A stretch of DNA of 64,000 bases from Elusimicrobiota bacterium (GTDB taxonomy: Bacteria > Elusimicrobiota > Elusimicrobia > UBA1565). The stretch covers positions 99,584-163,583 of the forward strand of contig JACPXC010000048.1 of NCBI GenBank assembly GCA_016196755.1. Reading direction: 5' to 3'. The notes under the pieces were generated by a model that was given only the letters and a program-made list of their open reading frames with translations, had not been told where the DNA came from and did not search any database. Within the stretch, counting starts at the first letter, position 1. The number at the start of each line of letters is the position of its first letter. Shown one piece after another: positions 9,042 to 17,874 of this stretch. The translations under genes and the position numbers were made by a program.

Positions 9042-10019
9042 ATGTTAGACTATGGTTCTGCATGCCGCGACGCTGAGCAATGGTATGAAAAATCGGGCTT
9101 CCTCCGCGCCCCGCCACCCGTGAGCGCTCCCCTGGTCAGCGTCGTGATCCCAGCCTTCAACGCAGAACGCTGGGTCCCCGCAGCGCTCGAGAGCGTGCTG
9201 GCCCAAGACTACGCCCCCCTCGAGGTCATTGTGGTCGACGACGGCTCCAAGGACGGAACAGGGGCCGCCGTGGCGCGCTTCGGAGACCGGGTCCGCTACG
9301 TCCGCCAGGCCAACTCGGGGGTTTGCCAAGCGCGGAACCGTGGCGCCCGCGAGGCGCGCGGGAAGCTGGTGGCGTTCTTGGATGCCGACGACGTCTGGCT
9401 ACCCGGAAAGCTCAAGGCCCAGGCCGCCCGCTTCGCCGCCCGCCCAGGGTTGGCGACCTGCTTCACGGGGACGGTGGCCTTTGACGAAGCGACGGGCCGG
9501 GAGACCCTGCTGGCCTATAGGCTCAGCCCCGATCTCGTCGCTGACCTCCTGCTTCATTGCACGATCATCGGGAACTCGTCCACCGTGATGGTCCGGCGCG
9601 AGGTCTTCGAGCGGGTAGGCGGCTTCGACCCGGCCCTCAGTAACTGCGCCGACTGGGACATGTGGATCCGCCTTGCCGGCGCCGGCCCGGTAGACCTCGT
9701 CCCGGAGCCCTATGTACGCTACCGACTCCACCACGGGAGCATGAGCACGAGCGTGCGACTCCTTGAGAAGGACACCTTGACCCTCCTCGAGAAGTTCTTC
9801 TCCGATCCCGCGAACGCCGTCCGCTACGCCGGCATCCGGCGCGACGTCTTCGCGAACCAGTTTCTCGTGCTCTCCGGGTCCCACCTCCACGCCGGCAACG
9901 TCGCGGCCAGCCTCCGGTTCCTCGCGCTCGCCTGCCGGGCGCGACCCTCGGCCGCCCTGACGGCCCTCGGCCTGCCGTGGCGAACGGCTCGGCGCCTCCT
10001 TAGCGGGCAACTGCTATAA
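9042..10019 (+). CDS. Glycosyltransferase family 2
   Basis: About 325 residues with a GT-A fold. VSVVIPAFN starts the first strand, VVDDGSKDGT gives the nucleotide-binding loop, and LDADDVW supplies the DxD metal site. A hydrophilic C-terminal region of about 90 residues follows. Two starts are possible: ATG 9042, used here, and GTG 9120 (VSAPLVSVV), which lies closer to the conserved fold; neither has a strong Shine-Dalgarno. The stop TAA lies one base before the ATG of the radical SAM gene, so the two are an operon. Confidence 0.85.
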   Translation: MLDYGSACRDAEQWYEKSGFLRAPPPVSAPLVSVVIPAFNAERWVPAALESVLAQDYAPLEVIVVDDGSKDGTGAAVARFGDRVRYVRQANSGVCQARNRGAREARGKLVAFLDADDVWLPGKLKAQAARFAARPGLATCFTGTVAFDEATGRETLLAYRLSPDLVADLLLHCTIIGNSSTVMVRREVFERVGGFDPALSNCADWDMWIRLAGAGPVDLVPEPYVRYRLHHGSMSTSVRLLEKDTLTLLEKFFSDPANAVRYAGIRRDVFANQFLVLSGSHLHAGNVAASLRFLALACRARPSAALTALGLPWRTARRLLSGQLL

Positions 10020-10020
10020 T

Positions 10021-11337
10021 ATGACGATGAACGAACCAGCCAAGCCCACTATTCCCTGCAAGTTCCCGTGGGACTCGGCCTATATCTCGCCCAACGGCGA
10101 CGTCCGCCATTGCTGCTCCACGAACCTAAACCGCATTGGGACCCTTAAAGAGAACACTCTTGAGGAAATTTGGAACGGTCCTCTCTACCAGAAGATCCGC
10201 AAGCACGTCGCAGCCGGTGAATTCGACAAGGCCTTCTGCAGTCCGACCTGCGAGGGCCTCCGCAGCGGCGAAGGCTATCCCTGGTCCCCGCTCCAGAAGG
10301 GCGCGCCCGCCATGGAAGCGAACCAGCGGCGTGGCGAGGAGAATTTCCGTCGCGGCGCCGAACACGCCGACCATCTCCCGCTCCATCTCTGTGTCGAGTT
10401 CTCAGATGCCTGTAATTTCCGCTGTGTGATGTGCCTCTACGACTTCATCCCGCCCTACAACTCGGTCCCCAAGGACGGCGTGGATCAGGTGCTAAAGATG
10501 GCGAAGTACGCCAACCGCGTCGCCTTGATGGGCGGCGAGGTATTCGCCAACAAGCCTGACCTACGGTTCCTGTCGGAGTACGACCCTCCGGAAGGGGGGC
10601 GGATGGGCTTCATCACGAATGCATCCAGGCTCGACGATGCGATGCTCGAGTTCCTTACGAAGTTCAAGCGGATCGATATGACGATCTCCATCGACGGCTT
10701 CACGAAGGAGACCTTCGAGAAGATCCGAGTCCGCGGAAGATTCGAACTCGTCGATGCCAACATCCGCCGCATGGTCGCCAAGTCACATGAGGTCGCCGCG
10801 TTGGGACATGCGTGGAACGTCCGGCTAGGAACCGTCGTGATGCGTTCCAACCTCGCCGACCTGGCCAACGCGGTCCGTTATGCCGCCGCCCTTGGCATCG
10901 CCGTGGAATTCGGCCCGGTCAAAGGGTTCCATCTGATCGACGAGAATATATTCATCTACCAGGACACCTTAGAGGCCACGGGAGACTGGCGCGGTCACAT
11001 GGCGGCCGCGCATAAGGCTCTAGAAGAGGCTCCCGCCGACTACGCTCATAAGGACGTCGTCGCTCGGGGTCTTAACCTCATCCAGGAATACCTCGACAGG
11101 CCGAAGATGAGAGTCTACCCTGGCCTACGCGCGGCGCTGAAACGGCTCATCCGAAGCGACAAGGACCTCGGCCACGTATTTGGGCTCTATTTCGATTGGC
11201 GTCATGAGGGCGTCCCTCTCACGACGACCGTCCACTATGCCACCATCAAGGTCATGAGGCGGCTCTCCCGCAAGCTAGCCTTGGGACCGAAGCGGACGCT
11301 GGCCCACGCCGAAGCCGACGTCGTACCGGCTCCCTGA
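10021..11337 (+). CDS. Radical SAM protein with N-terminal SPASM-like cysteine region
   Basis: A 438-residue protein. The radical SAM cluster motif is CNFRCVMC (Cys131, Cys135, Cys138), followed by a GGE motif (MGGEVFANKP) that contacts SAM. Upstream, residues 13-77 carry Cys13, Cys31, Cys32, Cys73 and Cys77 in a setting (PWDSAYISPNGDVRHCC, EEIWN) that looks like a SPASM auxiliary-cluster domain, which normally sits after the radical SAM barrel. The reaction is unknown; such enzymes modify peptides or small molecules. It follows the GT2 gene by one base and is convergent with the B12-type radical SAM gene. Confidence 0.8.
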   Translation: MTMNEPAKPTIPCKFPWDSAYISPNGDVRHCCSTNLNRIGTLKENTLEEIWNGPLYQKIRKHVAAGEFDKAFCSPTCEGLRSGEGYPWSPLQKGAPAMEANQRRGEENFRRGAEHADHLPLHLCVEFSDACNFRCVMCLYDFIPPYNSVPKDGVDQVLKMAKYANRVALMGGEVFANKPDLRFLSEYDPPEGGRMGFITNASRLDDAMLEFLTKFKRIDMTISIDGFTKETFEKIRVRGRFELVDANIRRMVAKSHEVAALGHAWNVRLGTVVMRSNLADLANAVRYAAALGIAVEFGPVKGFHLIDENIFIYQDTLEATGDWRGHMAAAHKALEEAPADYAHKDVVARGLNLIQEYLDRPKMRVYPGLRAALKRLIRSDKDLGHVFGLYFDWRHEGVPLTTTVHYATIKVMRRLSRKLALGPKRTLAHAEADVVPAP

Positions 11338-11347
11338 CCCTTCCGCC

Positions 11348-12922
11348 TCAAACGCTGGCGAAGAACTCGCGCTTGGCCGCGGGCTGTGCCGCGGAACCCG
11401 CCGCCCGCCTGGACTTCCGGATCCATTGGGTCCGAATCACGATCATGTCGTTGACCCACTTGGCGAAGCGGGTACTCTCGTGGCCGGTAACGAGTCCCAC
11501 GATGGGCTCGGCGATCCGCCACGGATAGCGTAGGAAGGATAGGACGTAGAAGTTGAGGAACATCCACATCATCGCCCAATAGAGGTCCCGACTCGACACC
11601 GATTCGGAGAAGGACGGCGCGTTCTTGGTGTAGAACTCCATCGGCATGATGAAGAACTCGTCGTCAAGCTTTAGCTTGCCGCTGGCCTGGAGCTCCTTGA
11701 AGAGCTTTGAGCCGGGGTAGGGGACGAACTTCGAGACAACCACGTCGTGGACCCCGAGGAGGGCCATCTTCCGAACCAGCCCCAAGGTCTCGCGCAGGGT
11801 CTGCCGGGTTTCGCCCGGGAACCCTATCACGATGAAGCAGGAGAGCTTTAGACCGGCGTCGAGCGCGACCCGCATGGAGGCGAGCATCTTCGTCAGGTCG
11901 ACCTGCTTCTTGACCAGCTTGAGCATGGTTTCCGATCCGCTCTCGGGAGCGAAGGAAAGCAAACGGAGGCCAGCCTGATAGAGGCGGGCCGCCACCTCCT
12001 TGTCGAAGACCTCGGCCCTGGTGCCGCTCGGCAACTGCCAGGTGACGTTGAGCTTGCGGTCGATGAGCTCCTGGGTGAACTCGATTATCCAGCTTCGCCG
12101 GATCATCGCGGTGAGGTCCTGGAAGTCGAAGTTGGTCACCCCGTACTCGCGGACGTAGCGCTCCATCTCGTCCACGAGGAGCTTAGGGCTTCGCGGGATC
12201 CAAGCCTGGGTCCACATCCCCGGGTTGCTGCAGAAGGTGCACTGGTAGGGGCAACCCCAAGTCGCCAGCAACGGCATCGAGCGCCCGATGTTCGCGCCGT
12301 TGATCTGGTGGCGGTCGATGTATCCGCGAATCGGGAAGGACTCCCAATCGGGAGGGGCGATATTGTCGACGTCGCGTTTGCGCGCGGAGAGCCCGTTGTC
12401 CACGAAGAGGCCCCCGGCGTCCAGGTAGGCCACCCCCTTGACTGCCTCCCAGCCCCGGCCGCCGCGGTAGGCCGAGACGACCTCGAGAACGGTCTCCACG
12501 CCCTCGCCAAGCACCACCAGGTCGAAGGCGCTGGTTCTAAGGACGTTCTCCGGCACCGCGGTCCCATGCTCGCTCCCCAAGACCAGCAGGGCGCGGGGAA
12601 AGCTCGCGCGAATCCGCGCGGCGAGCTCCCGGGTGATCGGCCAGAGCGTGCTGAACATGCAGCTCAGGCCGATGATGTCCGTCTCCGGCGGGATCCGGGC
12701 CACGATCTCCTCGTAGGAGAGGCCCTGCATCTTCATGTCTTGGCGGGTAGCGTAGGTGGTGATCCCGTCCATGCCCTCGCCGACGGCGTCGATGACCTTG
12801 TACGAGAGGCCGGCCTGCTTGAGGGCGCCGGCGATGTAGGCCAGCCCGATGGGCGGATTGGGCGTCTGCATCTGGATCGAGGAGAAGGTCTTTATGCCCG
12901 GCGGAGAGATCAAGGTAATCAT
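11348..12922 (-). CDS. B12-binding-domain radical SAM protein
   Basis: A 524-residue protein. Residues 1-150 form a Rossmann-like cobalamin-binding domain (PNPPIGLAYIAGAL; IIGLSCMFS; VVLGEGVETV) without the DxHxxG motif, as usual in this class. The radical SAM cluster follows as CPYQCTFC (Cys224, Cys228, Cys231). The remainder fits the methyltransferase or ring-rearranging subfamilies, with a C-terminal helical region of unknown use. An AAGGAG Shine-Dalgarno (complement of 12935-12940) sits 12 bases before the ATG. It may act with the neighbouring radical SAM gene, but the product is unknown. Confidence 0.8.
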   Translation of the reverse strand: MITLISPPGIKTFSSIQMQTPNPPIGLAYIAGALKQAGLSYKVIDAVGEGMDGITTYATRQDMKMQGLSYEEIVARIPPETDIIGLSCMFSTLWPITRELAARIRASFPRALLVLGSEHGTAVPENVLRTSAFDLVVLGEGVETVLEVVSAYRGGRGWEAVKGVAYLDAGGLFVDNGLSARKRDVDNIAPPDWESFPIRGYIDRHQINGANIGRSMPLLATWGCPYQCTFCSNPGMWTQAWIPRSPKLLVDEMERYVREYGVTNFDFQDLTAMIRRSWIIEFTQELIDRKLNVTWQLPSGTRAEVFDKEVAARLYQAGLRLLSFAPESGSETMLKLVKKQVDLTKMLASMRVALDAGLKLSCFIVIGFPGETRQTLRETLGLVRKMALLGVHDVVVSKFVPYPGSKLFKELQASGKLKLDDEFFIMPMEFYTKNAPSFSESVSSRDLYWAMMWMFLNFYVLSFLRYPWRIAEPIVGLVTGHESTRFAKWVNDMIVIRTQWIRKSRRAAGSAAQPAAKREFFASV

Positions 12923-12949
12923 GCAGTAGGGGGGCTCCTTGACTTGGGA

Positions 12950-14254
12950 TTATACAATATCCTTGGAGCAAAACCGTCGTGTTTCCGCGATGGCTCCGGC
13001 GCCAGCCGCCGCCAGGATGAACAGCATCGGCGTCATCGGCAGCCAGAAACGGTACTCAGTGAAGCCGGCGACGAAGAATGCTGCCATAAACGCGCATTGG
13101 ACCGCGCAGACGGCCGCCGCTGCCTCGCGTCGGCGGGCCCAGGCGCCCCATATCCCTAGGAAAAGGGGGGCTATCGAGAAGACAGAGGCCGCGGCCGCTT
13201 TGCTTAGGATCTTCAGCAGGTCCTCCCTCCACGAGAGAGCCGCAAACGAGCTCGAGCCGTGGTCGAAGCTCGAGATTAGGAGGAACCGCAGCGCGTAGAC
13301 GCGCGAGAGAAGCCAGCGGAAAGGGGCGGCCTTGATATTGCGGGCGGTCTCGGCCGAAAGCTGCTTGTCTGACTCGACGATCTCCGAAATCGGGCAATCC
13401 CCCGTAAGAAGGCAGTAGCCTGCCCGGTCGGCGAGCATCTTAGGGTAGAACGCGGAGTCATTGCTCTGGTCCCAATCGAGTCTCGAGCCGATATAGGTGA
13501 GCATCGAGCTCCCAGACATCAAGGGCACGAACCGTCCAGCAAGGAGGCTGCAGCGGATTATCCACGGGCCGCTCAGGAGCAGAGAGAAGCCCGCCGCGAC
13601 GGCGGCGCGGGAAAGCGTCCGGCGCGACGGCTGAAGGAGCACAAGCGGCGCGAAGACCACGAACGGCAGGACGAATGCGATCGCGCGGACGGTCGAGGCC
13701 GCCCCGAGAAGCAAGCCGCCGGCGGCCGCGAAACGCAAGTCGTCCCGGCGTCTAGCCGCGACCAGCACCCAAGTCGCTGCTGTAAGCAGGAAGGTGAAGA
13801 GGGACTCGCTCAAGAGCGTGTGCGAATAGCGAATGGCCTCAGGATGGAACGCGTAGAGGGCCGCTGCAGCCGCTGCGAAGCCCGGGCGGAGCAACTCGCG
13901 GGCCAGCGCGAAGACGATACCGATGAGAGCGGCATCGAGCAGTATCTGGGCCAGCACGATCCCGCGCGCCGGGTCAGGGTGGCCCAGGAAGGCCGCGATG
14001 AAGGCCGGGTAGCCGGGGACCCGCCGGACCGTAGGCCGATACGGCGGCGCCGTGTCGAGGCTTAGGACCCCGTTGGCCCGAAGGTTGCCGGCCAAGGTGA
14101 AGTAGCCGCCTGTGTCCGGCGCTCTTATGACGCCGTACTCGCGGAAAGCTTGGAGCCTCAGGAACAGGCCGGCCAAGACCAAGGCCAGGGCGTAAGCCCC
14201 CTCCCGGGCGTAGGTTTTTGACGGTGCGCTCAAAACGCGGCTGGTTGGATCCAT
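12950..14254 (-). CDS. GT39/ArnT-like membrane glycosyltransferase
   Basis: A 434-residue polytopic membrane protein with about ten helices. After the first helix a periplasmic loop contains RAPDTGGYF, where the acidic residue matches the catalytic Asp of dolichyl/undecaprenyl-phosphate-sugar-dependent transferases (PMT/ArnT superfamily), and [16 protein letters not shown] begins the next segment. These enzymes move a sugar from a polyprenyl phosphate to an acceptor outside the inner membrane. The gene is divergent from gmd across a 74-bp gap, and its TAA lies 27 bp before the B12 radical SAM start on the same strand. Confidence 0.75.
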   Translation of the reverse strand: MDPTSRVLSAPSKTYAREGAYALALVLAGLFLRLQAFREYGVIRAPDTGGYFTLAGNLRANGVLSLDTAPPYRPTVRRVPGYPAFIAAFLGHPDPARGIVLAQILLDAALIGIVFALARELLRPGFAAAAAALYAFHPEAIRYSHTLLSESLFTFLLTAATWVLVAARRRDDLRFAAAGGLLLGAASTVRAIAFVLPFVVFAPLVLLQPSRRTLSRAAVAAGFSLLLSGPWIIRCSLLAGRFVPLMSGSSMLTYIGSRLDWDQSNDSAFYPKMLADRAGYCLLTGDCPISEIVESDKQLSAETARNIKAAPFRWLLSRVYALRFLLISSFDHGSSSFAALSWREDLLKILSKAAAASVFSIAPLFLGIWGAWARRREAAAAVCAVQCAFMAAFFVAGFTEYRFWLPMTPMLFILAAAGAGAIAETRRFCSKDIV

Positions 14255-14328
14255 TCAGGCCGCCGGGCTGCGTCCGCGCCCGGGAGGTCAAGGATACCAA
14301 ATCGTCTATTTTTTATATCATCGCCGTC

Positions 14329-15384
14329 ATGAGCTCCGCAACGCCCCGCAAGGCCTTCATCACAGGAATCACCGGACAGGACGGCTCGTATCTCGCGGAG
14401 CTCCTCCTTGGGAAAGGCTACGAGGTCCACGGCCTCGTGCGTCGGACCAGCATGTTCAACACCGGCAGGATCATCCATCTTTTCCAGGACCCCCATGAGA
14501 AGGAGGTCCGACTGCACCTGCACTACGGCGACATGCTCGACGCTGCCGGCCTTTCGGGTCTGATCAACAAGATCCGGCCCGACGAGGTCTACCACCTAGC
14601 GGCCCAATCCCATGTCCGCGTCTCCTTCGAGATCCCGAGCTACACCTGCGAGGTCGTCGGCATGGGGACGGCCAGCCTTCTCGAGGCCATCCATCAATCG
14701 GGCCTCCAGGCACGCTACTACCAGGCCTCCTCCAGCGAGATGTACGGGGCGGTGGCCGAAGTCCCCCAGACGGAACGGACGCCGTTTCGCCCCAGGTCCC
14801 CGTACGCCGCCGCGAAACTGATGAGCTATTGGCTGGTCAACACCTACAGGGAAGCCTACGGCCTCTATGCGGTCAACGGCATCCTGTTCAACCACGAGTC
14901 TCCCCGCCGTGGCGAGACCTTCGTCACGCGCAAGATTACTAGGGCTTTCGCCAATATCCTGGCAGGACGCCAGGAGAAGGTCTACCTGGGGAACCTTGAG
15001 GCGAAGCGGGATTGGGGCTACGCCGCCGAATACGTCGAAGGGATGTGGCGAATGCTCCAGCAGGAAAAGCCCGATGACTACGTCCTGGCCACCGGGGAGA
15101 CCCATACTGTCCGCGAGTTCTTGGATGAATGCTGCAGGCTCGTGGATCTCGACCCCGAGAAGGTGGTCGCCATCGACCCCCGCTATTTCCGCGCCGCCGA
15201 AGTCGATCTCCTGCTGGGGGACCCCTCGAAAGCGAAGCGGGAGCTCGGGTGGGAGCCCAAGACAAGCTTCTCGGCCTTGGTGAGGCTCATGCTCGCCGCC
15301 GACATCGCGGCCGTCGGACTCGACCCCCGCCGGTACGGCCTGGAACCCTCGCCGGACAAAGCCGTCGTGCTCGGAGCCGTGTGA
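14329..15384 (+). CDS. gmd: GDP-mannose 4,6-dehydratase
   Basis: A 351-residue extended SDR, the normal length for Gmd. It shows [12 protein letters not shown] (13-24), the VRRTSMFNT and RIIHL region, QSHVRVSFE, the catalytic SPYAAAK, and the family signature [15 protein letters not shown]. It converts GDP-D-mannose to GDP-4-keto-6-deoxymannose, the precursor of GDP-fucose, GDP-rhamnose and related sugars. The start is ATG 14329 because Gmd homology begins there; the open frame further upstream overlaps the divergent gene. It heads a five-gene operon. Confidence 0.95.
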   Translation: MSSATPRKAFITGITGQDGSYLAELLLGKGYEVHGLVRRTSMFNTGRIIHLFQDPHEKEVRLHLHYGDMLDAAGLSGLINKIRPDEVYHLAAQSHVRVSFEIPSYTCEVVGMGTASLLEAIHQSGLQARYYQASSSEMYGAVAEVPQTERTPFRPRSPYAAAKLMSYWLVNTYREAYGLYAVNGILFNHESPRRGETFVTRKITRAFANILAGRQEKVYLGNLEAKRDWGYAAEYVEGMWRMLQQEKPDDYVLATGETHTVREFLDECCRLVDLDPEKVVAIDPRYFRAAEVDLLLGDPSKAKRELGWEPKTSFSALVRLMLAADIAAVGLDPRRYGLEPSPDKAVVLGAV

Positions 15385-16391
15385 TGAGCGCGTTCTGGGC
15401 GGGCCGCCGGGTCCTAGTGACCGGAGGGAACGGCTTCATCGGCAGTCATCTGCTCGATGCTCTCGCTGCAGCGGGCGCGAATCTGACCGCGACCGCGTCG
15501 TCTCCGGCCACCAAAGACCGCTTCCTCAGCCCGGGAAGCTCAGCCGCGCGCTGGATTCTCGGTGACCTCCGCGACTCCGCGACCGCCCGCGAAGTCGTCC
15601 GCGGCCAACACTTGGTGATGCACCTGGCAGCGAAAGTCGGCGGGATCGCTTACAACGTGGCCCATCCCGCAAGCATCTTCCGTGACAACCTGCAGTCGTT
15701 CATATCCGTGCTCGAGGCCGCCCGCCATGAACGGGTCGGCCGGTTTCTCGTCACAAGTTCCGCCTGCGTCTACCCGCGCGACTGCACCATCCCGACGCCC
15801 GAATCAGAAGGCTTCGTCGGCCTGCCCGAGCCGACCAACGAAGGATACGGGTGGGCGAAACGCATGGAGGAGTTCCTCGGAGAGGCAAGCGCCAAGGAGC
15901 ATGGGATGGACGTCCGCATCGCCCGCCCGTATAACGCCTATGGCCCGCGCGACAACTTCGATCCCGCGACCAGCCATGTCGTCGCCGGTTTGATCCACAA
16001 GGTGCTGACCGCCGACGGGATCGTGGATGTGTGGGGAGACGGCAGGACGACGCGGAGCTTCCTGTACGCTACCGATTTTGCGCGCGGCCTCATGGCGGTG
16101 GCGGAACGGTCTCCTCAGGTGGGAGCGATCAATATCGGGGCTCGGGAAGAGATATCGATCCGCGATCTCGCGGAGATGATTGTCCGGCTGTCGGGGCGGC
16201 GGATAGAATTGCGGTTCGACGCATCCAAGCCTTCCGGGCAGCCCCGCCGTTCCTGCGACACCCGCCTCGCGGAATCCTTGATAGGCTTTAGAGCCGAGGT
16301 GCCTCTCGAGGAAGGGCTTCGGCATACGATGGAATGGTATCGTCTCGCCCTTGGACCCGTCGCCACCGAAGGCAAAGGCGCGGGGAAATGA
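15384..16391 (+). CDS. GDP-L-fucose synthase-like NAD(P)-dependent epimerase/reductase
   Basis: About 335 residues. The nucleotide-binding motif is GGNGFIGSH, HLAAKVGGI is the characteristic Fcl/WcaG segment, and YGWAKR gives YxxxK. EPTNEGYGWAK and RPYNAYGPRDNFD resemble GDP-4-keto-6-deoxymannose epimerase/reductases. The start ATG 15384 shares one base with the gmd stop (TGATG), so the pair is coupled, fitting a two-step route to a GDP-deoxyhexose. A GDP-6-deoxyheptose or 3,5-epimerase role is an alternative. Longer in-frame extensions upstream run antiphase through gmd and are not used. Confidence 0.85.
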   Translation: MSAFWAGRRVLVTGGNGFIGSHLLDALAAAGANLTATASSPATKDRFLSPGSSAARWILGDLRDSATAREVVRGQHLVMHLAAKVGGIAYNVAHPASIFRDNLQSFISVLEAARHERVGRFLVTSSACVYPRDCTIPTPESEGFVGLPEPTNEGYGWAKRMEEFLGEASAKEHGMDVRIARPYNAYGPRDNFDPATSHVVAGLIHKVLTADGIVDVWGDGRTTRSFLYATDFARGLMAVAERSPQVGAINIGAREEISIRDLAEMIVRLSGRRIELRFDASKPSGQPRRSCDTRLAESLIGFRAEVPLEEGLRHTMEWYRLALGPVATEGKGAGK

Positions 16392-16407
16392 CGATGACAG
16401 ATTGCTG

Positions 16408-17076
16408 ATGTATCCCGCCGAAGCGGGTTTCCCTGCCGGTCTTGGGCCTATCGAAACAGAGCGAAGTTCGCGTCTGCAGAGCCGCGCGGCCGGCGGGGCC
16501 GAGGCACAGGCTATGTTTGAAGCGTGCCTCGCTGCGCATGCTTCAGGCAAGGACTACGATCGTATCCTCGAGGCATATCGGTTCGCCAAGACGATCGAGT
16601 ACACTCACGCGGGCTTGTCGCCTGCGGCCTACCTTGCCCATCCTCTGCGGGTCGCCTGCCTGGCTATGCGCGCGGTGAAGCCTCTCGATGTCGAAACCGT
16701 GGTCGTGGCTCTAGTGCACAATCTATTCGAGGTGTCGGGGCTTTCTATCGAAGACATGACCAAGAGCTTAAGCCGGCCCGTAGCCAATGTGATTTCCATA
16801 TTGACGGTCGATCGCCGTTTGGCGTCCCGGACCGACACCGAGGCATATTATGAGCGGCTCGGTCGCGCCCCTCGGCCGGCCCGCATCGTTAAAATACTCG
16901 ACAAGCTCGACAATCTCTTCCTCCTCTGCCTCAATCCGGACGACGCGGTTCGGAGCGCCTACCTCCGCGACGTGGAAGCGTTTATCCTCCCGATGGCGGC
17001 AAGGGATTTACCGGAGCTCTCGAGCTACCTGCGCTTCCTGATTGACGACTGCCGAAGGTTGGGACACAGGGGTTAG
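16408..17076 (+). CDS. HD-domain protein resembling the RelA/SpoT hydrolase domain, HD pair altered
   Basis: About 222 residues. The fold markers of the (p)ppGpp-hydrolase type HD domain are visible: YLAHPLRVA (His78), the HD position written as HN (His104, Asn105) and KILDKLDNL (Asp165) where RSH proteins have DRLHNM. The Asp-to-Asn change removes a metal ligand, so phosphohydrolase activity may be reduced or changed. No synthetase domain is present. The start ATG 16408 is chosen as the first after the preceding stop (MYPAEAG), but ATG 16513 is also possible. It is 17 bp after the epimerase gene and 3 bp before the SDR gene. Confidence 0.65.
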   Translation: MYPAEAGFPAGLGPIETERSSRLQSRAAGGAEAQAMFEACLAAHASGKDYDRILEAYRFAKTIEYTHAGLSPAAYLAHPLRVACLAMRAVKPLDVETVVVALVHNLFEVSGLSIEDMTKSLSRPVANVISILTVDRRLASRTDTEAYYERLGRAPRPARIVKILDKLDNLFLLCLNPDDAVRSAYLRDVEAFILPMAARDLPELSSYLRFLIDDCRRLGHRG

Positions 17077-17079
17077 CGC

Positions 17080-17871
17080 ATGGACTTTGGAATTAAGGGA
17101 AGAGTCGCCGTAATCACCGGCGCCAGCAAAGGCATGGGGAATGCCATTGCTACTGGCTTGGCCGCAGAGGGCGCCCACGTCTGTATCGTCGCCCGCGATC
17201 CCGAGACCTTGACCGCCGCGGCCGAAGCTATCCGCGGCGGGACCGGCGCTGATGTGATGACCATTCCTGGCGATGTCGCCGATGAGAGTTTTGCCCGCCG
17301 GATTGTAGACCAGACGCTTGCGAAGTGGGGACGTCTCGACATCGTGGTGAACAATGCAGGCGGGCCGCCTCCCGGGACGTTTCTCGAGCTCCCGGAATCG
17401 GCCTGGCAGCAGGCCTTGAACGTCAACTTCCTGAGCGCCGTGCGCCTAACCAAGCTGGCCGTTCCCATCATGAAGAGCAAGAGGTGGGGGCGTATCATCA
17501 GCCTCACCTCGACGCTCGCCAAAGAGCCATCGCCGGATTTGATCTTGTCGGGCAGCGCTCGCGCCGCGCTATCGTCTTTCTCCAAAGCCATCTCGATCGA
17601 GTTGGCGGGAGACAACATCACGGTAAACACGGTCTGTCCCGGCAGCGTCCTGACGGGCCGGGCCGAGTCTTTGCTTCAGCGCGCGGCGGAAGCCGAGAAG
17701 ATATCTTTTGAGAAGATCCTCGCGCGCAGTCAGGCGGACATCCCTATCGGACGATTCGCTATGCCCGATGAGATCGCCGATCTAGTGGTTTTTTTGGCCT
17801 CCGAACGCGGAAGCTATGTGACTGGCGCCACCCTAACGGCCGACGGCGGCTTAAGCAAAGGCCTTTTCTAG
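17080..17871 (+). CDS. SDR-family oxidoreductase with atypical active site
   Basis: A 263-residue classical SDR resembling 3-oxoacyl-ACP reductases. The cofactor loop is GASKGMG (14-20), NNAGG follows at 91-95, and the C-terminus has VCPGSV and GATLTADGG. The catalytic Ser144 region is present, but the YxxxK pair is replaced: the aligned stretch LSGSARAAL puts Ser157 and Arg161 in those places. A divergent SDR group with similar LSNSxR motifs is known, so this is not simply decay. It starts 3 bp after the HD gene and ends 3 bp before the kinase gene. The substrate is unknown. Confidence 0.8.
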   Translation: MDFGIKGRVAVITGASKGMGNAIATGLAAEGAHVCIVARDPETLTAAAEAIRGGTGADVMTIPGDVADESFARRIVDQTLAKWGRLDIVVNNAGGPPPGTFLELPESAWQQALNVNFLSAVRLTKLAVPIMKSKRWGRIISLTSTLAKEPSPDLILSGSARAALSSFSKAISIELAGDNITVNTVCPGSVLTGRAESLLQRAAEAEKISFEKILARSQADIPIGRFAMPDEIADLVVFLASERGSYVTGATLTADGGLSKGLF

Positions 17872-17874
17872 CCG

